DNA from: Hyunsoonleella aestuarii
GTDB taxonomy: Bacteria; Bacteroidota; Bacteroidia; Flavobacteriales; Flavobacteriaceae
Assembly: GCF_006148925.1 (NCBI RefSeq)
Contig: NZ_VAWB01000001.1
Span: 648,001 to 712,000, forward strand
Reading direction: 5' to 3'
DNA length: 64,000 nt
A program made the position numbers and the translations under genes. The notes beneath the pieces were generated by a model. The model did not search any database. It saw nothing but the letters and a program-made list of their open reading frames with translations, and had not been told where the DNA came from. Positions 35,838 to 43,313 of this stretch are shown here, piece after piece; the first letter of the stretch is position 1; each line of letters begins with the position of its first letter.

Positions 35838-35890
35838 CTAAATTGATTAATTAATTCTCACATAATATAAGAATTAATTAATCAAATTAG
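35838..35890 (-). repeat. 21-bp inverted repeat abutting the amidohydrolase start codon
   Basis: The arms 35838-35858 and 35870-35890 are reverse complements at 20 of 21 positions, with an 11-base loop. The arm core is TTGATTAATTAATTCT. There is no T run after it in either direction, so it is a poor terminator for ppc. As RNA it would fold within the amidohydrolase leader next to the ATG at 35831; as DNA it may be a regulator site. Confidence 0.7.
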
Positions 35891-35901
35891 TTCATGAAGT
35901 T

Positions 35902-38493
35902 TTAGGCCGAATTTCTACTCGCGTTTATATTACCAAATAATGAACGCGTTACAATTTTTTCAAAAATCAACTTTTCAGGATCATCATTTGGAACACCAGC
36001 CTTCTCAAATTCTTGCACCTTTTTAAGCGCGTATTGTTGTATGGTCAATAATGGTAAAACTATGGACTCTCTAACTTGAATTGAAGCCTTACCAGCTGGT
36101 TCATTCTCCATTAATTCAGAATAACCAGTTAGTTTTAACAATAATCGTTTTGTAATGAGATATTCTTCAAAAATAATAGTCCAAAATTCTCCAAACTCTT
36201 CATCTTTCGACATATATTTTGTTAAGTCAAAGAATGATTTAGTTAAAGACATCATACTATTTTCTAAAAGTGTCTTGAAAAATTTAGAGTTATTATATAG
36301 GTGCTGTACTTTTTCCCACTCACCATTATCTTCATAAACCTTTAATGCAGTACCAACTCCATAAAAGCCTGGAACATTTTGTTTTAACTGACTCCAAGAC
36401 CCCACAAATGGAATAGCTCTTAAATCTGAAAACACTAATTTATCTGATTTGCCACGTTTTGATGGTCTACTCCCAATATTAGTTTTGGCGTAATATTTTA
36501 AAGTACTCATACGTTCCAAATAAGGTATAAACATTGCATGACTTTTAAAATCTTTATAAGTTTGATAGCTGGTTTCTGCCAAATCATTCATTACTAATCT
36601 GTCTTTATGAGACAAACGATTTTTTTCACCATCAATTCTATTCTTAATTCCAGAACTAATTAGTTGTTCTAGATTGTATTGAGCAGAATCATTTGTACCA
36701 AAATTAGAGCTTACTGTTTGTCCTTGTATGGTTATCTGTACTTCTTTATCTTCAATAGTCGGCCCTAAAGATGAGTAGAAATTATGTGTTTTTCCACCGC
36801 CACGTGCTGGTGGCCCTCCTCTACCATCAAAAAATATTACTGTAATTCCATATTTTCTAGACATCTCTGTAAGTAATTCTTTTGCTTTATAAATCCCCCA
36901 ATTCGCCATGAGGTATCCACCATCTTTTGTACCATCAGAAAAGCCTAACATAATATGTTGTTTGCTTCCTCTAGCTCTTAAATGTGCTATATATTCTGGG
37001 TTTTGGTACAGTTGTTCCATAACACCAGGAGCATTTTCTAAATCGGGAATTGTTTCAAATAAAGGGGCTACATCCACAGTTAAATTATCCTTAAAAGCAA
37101 CCATTTTTAACATAGCAAATAACTGCATCACATTTAATGCCGTTTGATTGTTACTAATTATATATCTGTTAGCGCCACGCTCGCCGTTACTTTCTTGAAT
37201 ATCTTTTATAATGGCAATAGTTTTTAAAGTATTTCTAACCATTTCATCCTCAAAAGCATCTAAATCTCCAACATCGTCGGTTGCTTTTGATAAGATTTCA
37301 ATTTGCTCTGGTTCAGATAAATCGTGATAATTTTTAGGAAATGATGAGCTTCCTGTTGAGATTAAATGGTCTATCACTGTGGTAAATACACTATGGTGAA
37401 TTCTACTATCTTGCCTAATATCTAGTGAAGCAAACCTGTAATCAAAAAGATGAACTCTATTTATAAGATTGTTAATTTCACTTACATAAAGCGATTGATG
37501 TTGCTCAACGATAATATCTCTAATATCTAAAAGCTCTTTTCTAAGTTCTTTAGGGGTAATTGCCTTTTTGGTTTTTAAGTTGATACTGTACTCATACATG
37601 ATGGTTTCAAGTCGAATAATGCGTTCTTCAACACCTCTAAAGGTTAGTTTCTTTCTTAGGTCTTTTAAATCTAGATAATATTTTTTGAGAATAGATTTTT
37701 TAAGCTTTTTAGCAACTTTAAGAGTAGTTTCTGGTTTTACAAATGGGTTTCCATCACGATCTCCACCTGGCCAAAATCCAATATTTATGATGTCATTATG
37801 TTTTTTACCGTCATCATAAATGTTTGTCTGGATGTAGTTATAGATATCTCCAAATGTTTTATAAAACACATTCTCAAGATACCACATTAAGCTCTTAGCT
37901 TCTTGATAAGGCGTTGGTTTTTTATGTTTAAAAAAAGGTGTTTTACCTAACTGACCAAACAAATTATTTATTTCATTTAGGTCATTATTCTTAATAGCTT
38001 CAGTAAGGTTTGTAATTATACCTAGAACTGACCCAGGATAAAATTGAGTTGGGTGAGCAGTTAATACTATACGCACTTTAAATTCTTCTAGAAACGCTTT
38101 TAATTCTTCCAATTTACCTTCTGAATTTGCAGAACCCTTTAGGTTTCTTAGTGTACCAACCCCTTCCATATTGTTTACAACAGGAAAAGCCGCATCTTCA
38201 ATAGCATCAAACAATACAACTTGTCGTTCTATATATTGTATAAATCTAAATAAAAGATTAATTTGACTTTGTTTATTTCTTCTTGCTTGATATTTTTCGA
38301 AGAACATATTAACAATAGTCGTTGGATCATCACCATTGTTAAATCCTTTTTTACATGTTTCATGAAACAACGGAAGTAAAACTCCTGTTTTAGTAACAGC
38401 ATCAAAAGGTAATGTCATGAATATACTATTGTAAATCTGATATTTTGATAAAACACTTTGATTGAATCTAGTTAATTTTGGCTCTACAGACAT
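35902..38493 (-). CDS. ppc: Phosphoenolpyruvate carboxylase
   Basis: An 863-residue enzyme that carboxylates PEP with bicarbonate to oxaloacetate. Catalytic motifs are present: VLTAHPTQ (His near residue 145), GGDRDGNPF, MLGFSDGTKDGGY, and FFDGRGGPPARGGG, the mobile-loop region. The C-terminus SRNSA corresponds to the usual MRNTG end. A Phe replaces the usual His before the FFDGRGG loop aspartate position (FHGRGG in many). With carbonic anhydrase and SulP genes in the same region it gives an anaplerotic CO2-fixing route. Confidence 0.95.
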   Translation of the reverse strand: MSVEPKLTRFNQSVLSKYQIYNSIFMTLPFDAVTKTGVLLPLFHETCKKGFNNGDDPTTIVNMFFEKYQARRNKQSQINLLFRFIQYIERQVVLFDAIEDAAFPVVNNMEGVGTLRNLKGSANSEGKLEELKAFLEEFKVRIVLTAHPTQFYPGSVLGIITNLTEAIKNNDLNEINNLFGQLGKTPFFKHKKPTPYQEAKSLMWYLENVFYKTFGDIYNYIQTNIYDDGKKHNDIINIGFWPGGDRDGNPFVKPETTLKVAKKLKKSILKKYYLDLKDLRKKLTFRGVEERIIRLETIMYEYSINLKTKKAITPKELRKELLDIRDIIVEQHQSLYVSEINNLINRVHLFDYRFASLDIRQDSRIHHSVFTTVIDHLISTGSSSFPKNYHDLSEPEQIEILSKATDDVGDLDAFEDEMVRNTLKTIAIIKDIQESNGERGANRYIISNNQTALNVMQLFAMLKMVAFKDNLTVDVAPLFETIPDLENAPGVMEQLYQNPEYIAHLRARGSKQHIMLGFSDGTKDGGYLMANWGIYKAKELLTEMSRKYGITVIFFDGRGGPPARGGGKTHNFYSSLGPTIEDKEVQITIQGQTVSSNFGTNDSAQYNLEQLISSGIKNRIDGEKNRLSHKDRLVMNDLAETSYQTYKDFKSHAMFIPYLERMSTLKYYAKTNIGSRPSKRGKSDKLVFSDLRAIPFVGSWSQLKQNVPGFYGVGTALKVYEDNGEWEKVQHLYNNSKFFKTLLENSMMSLTKSFFDLTKYMSKDEEFGEFWTIIFEEYLITKRLLLKLTGYSELMENEPAGKASIQVRESIVLPLLTIQQYALKKVQEFEKAGVPNDDPEKLIFEKIVTRSLFGNINASRNSA

Positions 38494-38677
38494 CTTCTAG
38501 TTTAATGAAATTAGCCCTAAAAATACTAAAGCTTAGACTAAGGATAGCAAGCTTGAGAAAGTTTTATTGATTTTTAGAGTAAGTGGAATTCTAATTATGA
38601 ATAATTAAATAAAATAGGGCTTATAAGCGAATCTTTTTAATTGAAAACTTTTAATATTAATCTCATCTATGTAAATT

Positions 38678-38716
38678 AAAAAACAATAGGCGCGATTTGG
38701 ATAAATCGCGCCTATT
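38678..38716 (-). terminator. Terminator of the second ssb gene
   Basis: A perfect 14-bp GC-rich stem (38685-38698 with 38703-38716, core GGCGCGATTT) and loop GGAT. On the minus strand it is followed by GTTTTTTAATTT. Confidence 0.88.
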
Positions 38717-38728
38717 AAAAGAATCTGT

Positions 38729-39061
38729 TTATTTTCCTAACATAAGTAATTCGCTGCATACAACTTCTGTAATGTAACGCTTGTTCCCTTCTTTATCATC
38801 ATAACTTCTTGAAGTCAATTTACCTTCTATAGCGACCTCTTTTCCCTTGGCAACATACTTCTCAATTATTTGAGCTGTTTTACCCCAAGCCACAACATTG
38901 TGCCATTGCGTATCAGTAATCTTCTCGCCTTTGTTATTGGTGTAACTTTCATTTGTAGCAATGTTAAATTTGGCTAATGTTTTGCCTGATTCTAGATTGA
39001 TGATTTCTGGATCGTTTCCTAAGTTACCAATCAACTGTACTTTGTTTCTAAGTGTGTTCAT
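38729..39061 (-). CDS. Short single-stranded DNA-binding protein lacking the acidic tail
   Basis: A 110-residue SSB consisting of one OB fold only (NKVQLIGNLGNDPEIINLESG, WHNVVAWGKTAQIIEKYV, KEVAIEGKLTSRSYDD). It ends at SELLMLGK, with no linker and no DDxPF partner-binding tip. It therefore should bind ssDNA but not recruit SSB partners. Such short paralogues are common in Bacteroidota; roles in competence or stress are possible. It has its own strong terminator and shares a promoter region with the divergent DinB gene. Confidence 0.9.
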   Translation of the reverse strand: MNTLRNKVQLIGNLGNDPEIINLESGKTLAKFNIATNESYTNNKGEKITDTQWHNVVAWGKTAQIIEKYVAKGKEVAIEGKLTSRSYDDKEGNKRYITEVVCSELLMLGK

Positions 39062-39119
39062 AATTTTAAATTTTATCGTTAAACAGTTAATACTATCGAG
39101 TTTGTATGTCTCGACACTG

Positions 39120-39127
39120 CAAATATG
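39120..39127 (-). promoter_or_regulatory. Possible -7 box (CATATTTG) of the second ssb gene
   Basis: On the minus strand CATATTTG matches TAnnTTTG at seven of eight positions and would give a leader of about 50 bases. No -33 box is clear. Confidence 0.3.
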
Positions 39128-39170
39128 TGATCTGATTTAAATTATATTCGGTTGTTACTTATTTAAAATC

Positions 39171-39200
39171 GTTTGTAAATGTTTGTAGTCGTTTGTAAAC
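39171..39200 (+). repeat. Three tandem 10-bp repeats GTTTGTAnnn between ssb2 and the DinB gene
   Basis: GTTTGTAAAT, GTTTGTAGTC and GTTTGTAAAC follow one another without gaps at 39171, 39181 and 39191. The 10-base period is close to one helical turn, so three protein copies could bind one face of the DNA. They lie about 45-75 bases upstream of the possible ssb2 -7 box and about 45 bases before the DinB ATG. Confidence 0.6.
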
Positions 39201-39242
39201 GAATAAAATTCTTTATATATTGAGAGCTCTATTAAAACTTTT

Positions 39243-39752
39243 ATGACAGTTCAATCTATTATAGCTCAACTTGAATCCAATCGCTCTATATTCAAAAATC
39301 TTCTCGAAACAAAAATTGAAGAAGAATTACTATGGCGTCCAAAACCAGAAAAATGGTGCTTACTCGAAATTGTTGCCCATTTATTAGATGAGGAAGTTGA
39401 AGATTTTCGCTCGAGAACTCAACACGTGTTAGAAACACCTTCAGAAGAAATGAGTCCTATAGACCCCGAGGGTTGGGTTTTACAACGTGATTATATATCT
39501 AAAAACTATAATAAGTCTCTCAACTCTTTTTTAAGCGAACGAGACAAATCTATTACATGGTTAAAAGGTTTACAACAAGCCAAATGGGCGAACACATTTA
39601 AGCACTCTAAATTTGGTGATATGTCTGCCAAATTATTTCTAACCAATTGGCTAGCTCATGATTATTTACACATACGGCAAATTTTAAGATATCAATATTT
39701 ATACTTACAAGAAAAATCGCAAATAGATTTAAAATATGCCGGTAAATGGTAA
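39243..39752 (+). CDS. DinB/YfiT-like putative metal-dependent hydrolase
   Basis: A 169-residue four-helix DinB-superfamily protein with the expected histidines: one in LEIVAHLLDEEVEDF and another in LAHDYLHIRQILRYQ, which would bind a divalent metal. Related proteins are thiol transferases (bacillithiol type) or stress-induced proteins of unknown activity. It ends overlapping the region just before a serine hydrolase gene, suggesting cotranscription of 39243-41791. Confidence 0.85.
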   Translation: MTVQSIIAQLESNRSIFKNLLETKIEEELLWRPKPEKWCLLEIVAHLLDEEVEDFRSRTQHVLETPSEEMSPIDPEGWVLQRDYISKNYNKSLNSFLSERDKSITWLKGLQQAKWANTFKHSKFGDMSAKLFLTNWLAHDYLHIRQILRYQYLYLQEKSQIDLKYAGKW

Positions 39753-39766
39753 TCAAAATATTACTT

Positions 39767-40912
39767 ATGAAAAATTTAAACTATTGCTCACTTGGAATTT
39801 TATTATGTTTATTCATAAACACATCAATATTTGCGCAAAAGACAAAACGACACAAACAACTTCTTGAAACACTTAACAAAACACTTGCTGAAAACAATAT
39901 CCCTGGGCTGTGCTTTTCCATAATTTATGAAAATGGCACTTCAGAAGATTATGCAGCAGGGTTTTCGGATATTGAGAATAAAATTCCCCTTTCTAAAACC
40001 AATACCCTATTTTCTGGTAGTATTGGAAAAACTTATGCCGCTGCCCTTATAATGCAATTGGTGGATAAAGGCACCGTAAATTTAAAAGAAAAATATACTT
40101 CTTATTTTCCAGAGGTGGTTTGGTTACATAAACTGCCTAACATGAAGGACATTACTGTAGAAATGTTACTTCAACACACAAGTGGTCTACCAAGATATGT
40201 ATTGAAAACAGAAGTGTGGAAAACATTACACAAAAACCCTAACAAAATATGGACCTACAAAGACAGACTATCCTTTATTTTCGGCGATGACCCTGTTCAT
40301 GAAGCTGGAAAGTCTTGGTCGTATTCAGACACAAATTACATCCTGCTAGGCATGCTCATTGAAAAGGTAACATCAAATAACTATTACGATATGGTGAAAT
40401 CTAAATTGTTAAATCCGCATGAGCTCTCTAACACTCATCCTTCATTAACAAGATCAATTCCAAATTTAGCAACGGGATATTCCAAATTACCTGAAACATT
40501 TTATGCTCCAAGAAAAACAGTCGAGAATGGCGAATATTTTATTAATCCTCAATTGGAATGGACTGGGGGTGGTATGGCTTCAACAACTTCAGATTTGGCA
40601 AAGTGGGTAAAATTATATTACGAGGGTAGCCTTTTTTCAAAATCTACTTTAAAGCATATAACCACTCCAAATCCAAATGGCACTAACGTTGAAAATAAAA
40701 GCTCCTATGGCATGGGGAGTTTTATTTATGAATCCAAATTAGGGCAAGCTTATGGTCATACAGGATTTATGCCTGGTTTTAATTCCATATTTATCTACTA
40801 TCCTGGCAAAAAAATTGCAGCTGCATTACAGTTTAATTGCGATTATGCCTCCTCAGTTTTAAGCATGAATGATTTAATTGACAATTTGGTTTTAATAACA
40901 ATAAAAGAATGA
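39767..40912 (+). CDS. Exported beta-lactamase-fold serine hydrolase
   Basis: About 381 residues from the ATG at 39767; an upstream ATG at 39746 overlaps the DinB stop and would bury the signal peptide. The signal (NYCSLGILLCLFINTSIFAQ) ends before KTKRHKQ. The class C/penicillin-binding-protein fold has SxxK in FSGSIGKTYAA, Tyr-x-x in WSYSDTNYILLG and the HxG-type motif in YGHTGFMPG. Members include esterases, D-aminopeptidases and true AmpC; resistance should not be assumed. It overlaps the next gene by four bases (ATGA). Confidence 0.87.
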   Translation: MKNLNYCSLGILLCLFINTSIFAQKTKRHKQLLETLNKTLAENNIPGLCFSIIYENGTSEDYAAGFSDIENKIPLSKTNTLFSGSIGKTYAAALIMQLVDKGTVNLKEKYTSYFPEVVWLHKLPNMKDITVEMLLQHTSGLPRYVLKTEVWKTLHKNPNKIWTYKDRLSFIFGDDPVHEAGKSWSYSDTNYILLGMLIEKVTSNNYYDMVKSKLLNPHELSNTHPSLTRSIPNLATGYSKLPETFYAPRKTVENGEYFINPQLEWTGGGMASTTSDLAKWVKLYYEGSLFSKSTLKHITTPNPNGTNVENKSSYGMGSFIYESKLGQAYGHTGFMPGFNSIFIYYPGKKIAAALQFNCDYASSVLSMNDLIDNLVLITIKE

Positions 40913-41448
40913 CATTTTATATTGAAACAGAACGTCTTATTTTGAGAGAATTACGCTTATCGGATTTAGATGGGATGTTCGAACTAGACTCTAACCCAGA
41001 AGTTCATGCTTACTTGGGCAAAAAACCTGTGAAAACTTTAGAGGAGTCGGTTAAGATTCTCGAAAGTGTCATTAGTCAATACCAAGAAAGAGGTATCGGT
41101 CGTTTTGCAGCCATAGAAAAACCTTCTGGAGAGTTCATTGGTTGGTCTGGTATTAAATTTAATACTGGAGACATGGAAACTTTAGGAGACAAAAGAGACT
41201 TTTATGATATTGGTTATCGATTTATCCCAAGATACTGGGGAAAAGGTTATGCTACAGAATCTTCAAAAGCAGTTTTAGATTTTGGGTTTAAAGATTTAGA
41301 CATTAAAACCATTTGTGGTGCAGCCGAAATTGACAATATTGCTTCTAATAAAGTCTTGCAAAAAATAGGTCTAAAGTATATGGAGCAGTTTCCTTATGAA
41401 AATGAAATGATTAATTGGTATGAATTAAAACAACAAAATTATGGATAA
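40909..41448 (+). CDS. GNAT N-acetyltransferase (RimJ/RimL-like)
   Basis: A 179-residue acetyltransferase: TERLILRELRLSDLDGMFEL at the start, GYRFIPRYWGKGYATESSKA (acetyl-CoA-binding motif A), and NIASNKVLQKIGLKYM near the end. The family acetylates protein N-termini, antibiotics or small amines; the target here is unknown. It overlaps the serine hydrolase gene by ATGA and the zinc-ribbon gene by eight bases, so translation is coupled. Confidence 0.9.
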   Translation: MTFYIETERLILRELRLSDLDGMFELDSNPEVHAYLGKKPVKTLEESVKILESVISQYQERGIGRFAAIEKPSGEFIGWSGIKFNTGDMETLGDKRDFYDIGYRFIPRYWGKGYATESSKAVLDFGFKDLDIKTICGAAEIDNIASNKVLQKIGLKYMEQFPYENEMINWYELKQQNYG

Positions 41449-41791
41449 ACAATGTTTAGAATGTGGCGATAAAATTGTGGGTAGAATTGATAAAAAATTC
41501 TGTAGCGATGGTTGCCGAAATGCATATAACAATAAAGTTAATAAGGATAGTAAAAACCTTATACGAAATACAAATAATAGGTTACGTAAAAATTATAGAA
41601 TTCTAGAAATATTAAATCCAAATCAAAAAACTAAAATTTCAAGAGCAAGACTTATCGAAGCGGGTTTCGACTTTAATTATTTTACCAGCATTTACAGAAC
41701 TAAAGCTGGTACAATCTATTACTTTGTTTACGATCAAGGATACCTCCCTTTAGATGGAGATTATTACGCCTTGGTGAAACGCGAAAGTTAA
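41441..41791 (+). CDS. Small zinc-ribbon protein (DUF2116-like)
   Basis: A 116-residue cytosolic protein. The N-terminus has a treble-cleft zinc ribbon: CLECGDKIVGRIDKKFCSDGC (CxxC then CxxxC). A basic linker (VNKDSKNLIRNTNNRLRKN) leads into a C-terminal domain (ISRARLIEAGFDFNYFTSIY) that looks like a small helix-turn-helix or SAP-type fold with a final beta-hairpin. DNA or RNA binding is plausible. I do not recognise a known function. Confidence 0.78.
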   Translation: MDKQCLECGDKIVGRIDKKFCSDGCRNAYNNKVNKDSKNLIRNTNNRLRKNYRILEILNPNQKTKISRARLIEAGFDFNYFTSIYRTKAGTIYYFVYDQGYLPLDGDYYALVKRES

Positions 41792-41806
41792 AAAACTAAC
41801 TACAAA

Positions 41807-42274
41807 TTATTTCCAGGTCTGACCCTTTAATTTCATTGCCGCTTTAAGCACATCTTTCTGGCTTATTTGCCCTACCAATTTACCATTTTCAACAATGGGA
41901 AATCGCCGCCGTTTTGCTTGAATAAATTTACTGGCGGCATCAAAAATATTCATATTACCATCAATAGTTTCTACATTAGTGGCCATATGTTTCTCAATGG
42001 TTTTATCTTGCATAGGCATATTATAATAACGGCTTTCACTAATTTGTTTAATGCAATCGCCTTCAGAAATAATACCAATTAATTCATTTTTTTCATTTAC
42101 TACAGGACCACCAGAAATTCTATTCTTAATAAGCTTTTGCATGACGCTCTCAATAGTTTGATCTGGTGTAAAGGTTATTAAAGTAGTTGTCATATAATCA
42201 CTAACCTTTAAAGGCGTATCATCACTCGTGTTTGCTTGCTGCCGTCTTGAACCTTGAAAACTTTTTATACCCAT
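41807..42274 (-). CDS. CBS-pair protein
   Basis: A 155-residue cytosolic protein made of two CBS motifs (~25-80 and ~90-150): VSDYMTTTLITFTPDQTIESV and NRISGGPVVNEKNELIGIIS, then a second copy with AKRRRFPIVENGKLVGQIS. CBS pairs bind adenosine nucleotides and act as energy or stress sensors. There is no attached enzyme domain. The ~24-residue N-terminus is basic and disordered. Divergent from the tetratrico-like gene across ~210 bases that include a 12-T run. Confidence 0.9.
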   Translation of the reverse strand: MGIKSFQGSRRQQANTSDDTPLKVSDYMTTTLITFTPDQTIESVMQKLIKNRISGGPVVNEKNELIGIISEGDCIKQISESRYYNMPMQDKTIEKHMATNVETIDGNMNIFDAASKFIQAKRRRFPIVENGKLVGQISQKDVLKAAMKLKGQTWK

Positions 42275-42487
42275 GTCTAAAAATTTAGTTATCTTAAATA
42301 TAGTTTTTTTTTTTTAGATTTCCTAAAAGGAAAACAATTTCAGCAAACCATTATCCTGACATACAAATACTTAAAAGCAATAGAATACTATTGAATACAC
42401 TAAAAACGACTTAAAAAATATTAGCATTCTTTTAAGAGTTAAACTGCTATTTTTTTTTAGTTTTAGCAAAATTTTAAAATAATAAAA

Positions 42488-43201
42488 ATGAAACGAATTT
42501 TGACGCTGATATTATTAGTAGTTGGCTTGCAACTAAATGCACAAAGCAATGATGGTCTTTTAAAACACTTCGAGGCTTATTACAAGGAAATGAAAGCTCA
42601 AGGTGATGTGCAAGGTATAATAAACGCCATGACACATTTAAACGTAATTGCCCCTTCCCAAGCTAGAAAAGACACTTTAGCATATATTTATATGAGCGAA
42701 GGTTTAAATTTACAAGCCTTAAATACGATAGGTATAGATAGAATTATTGATGATTCTGATATTGCAGTAGAGGTTAAAGCTGTGGCACTTAAAGCCGTTA
42801 ATCAACCTAAATTGGCCGTTTTACAGTTTGAAGAAATGTTTAAAAGAAAACCTAATGCCCTTATAGCTTATGAATTAGCGGAAATTAATTTACAACTAAA
42901 AAAATTAGACGAAGCTAATAAACATATTACTTATGGTTTAGCAAATGCAAATGCGGAAGAAAAGAAAGCTTTTTATGAGACGCAAACTCCTTATCAAGTA
43001 CCGTTAAAATCTGCTTTCATGTATTTAAATGCCCTTTTAGAATATAACAAGGACCCAAAAGTTAATATTGATGCAGCTGTAGATATATTGGATGCTACAC
43101 TAAAAACTGCTCCTAATTTTAACTTAGTTAACATTAGTAAAAATGAGCTTTTAAGACAAAAACAAGCGTTACAAAATCAGGAAGCTGAACCTAAAAACTA
43201 G
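42488..43201 (+). CDS. Exported TPR-like protein of unknown function
   Basis: A 237-residue protein with a signal peptide ending near LQLNAQ. The mature part is alpha-helical with TPR-like pairs (LAYIYMSEGLNLQALNTIG; PNALIAYELAEINLQLKKLD). It is probably periplasmic and mediates protein contacts. No catalytic motif is seen. A strong terminator follows it, so it is monocistronic. Confidence 0.8.
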   Translation: MKRILTLILLVVGLQLNAQSNDGLLKHFEAYYKEMKAQGDVQGIINAMTHLNVIAPSQARKDTLAYIYMSEGLNLQALNTIGIDRIIDDSDIAVEVKAVALKAVNQPKLAVLQFEEMFKRKPNALIAYELAEINLQLKKLDEANKHITYGLANANAEEKKAFYETQTPYQVPLKSAFMYLNALLEYNKDPKVNIDAAVDILDATLKTAPNFNLVNISKNELLRQKQALQNQEAEPKN

Positions 43202-43256
43202 CAAAATCTTGTTCGATTGTTGTAATGAACAACCTCTTTAACATAGACAATAAAAG

Positions 43257-43287
43257 AAAAGTGTTCAATTAATGAACACTTTTTTTA
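43257..43287 (+). terminator. Terminator of the TPR-like gene
   Basis: An 11-bp stem AAAAGTGTTCA/TGAACACTTTT with a 5-base loop is followed by T4. Confidence 0.85.
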
Positions 43288-43292
43288 TGCCT

Positions 43293-43300
43293 TAATTTTG
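43293..43300 (+). promoter_or_regulatory. Predicted -7 box (TAATTTTG) for the DUF255 gene
   Basis: A perfect TAnnTTTG match 13 bases before the ATG at 43314. A second match, TAACTTTG at 43302-43309, is too close to the start codon unless the message is leaderless. Either way the leader is very short. Confidence 0.5.
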
Positions 43301-43313
43301 CTAACTTTGATTT

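Noticed and set aside
39767-40912. Antibiotic-resistance beta-lactamase
   Set aside because: The fold is shared by many esterases and peptidases; nothing here identifies a true beta-lactamase. The same applies to the metallo-beta-lactamase at 58570 and VanZ at 63406.
42304-42315. Run of 12 T between the CBS and TPR genes as a terminator
   Set aside because: No stem precedes it and it lies in a divergent promoter region; likely a simple homopolymer.
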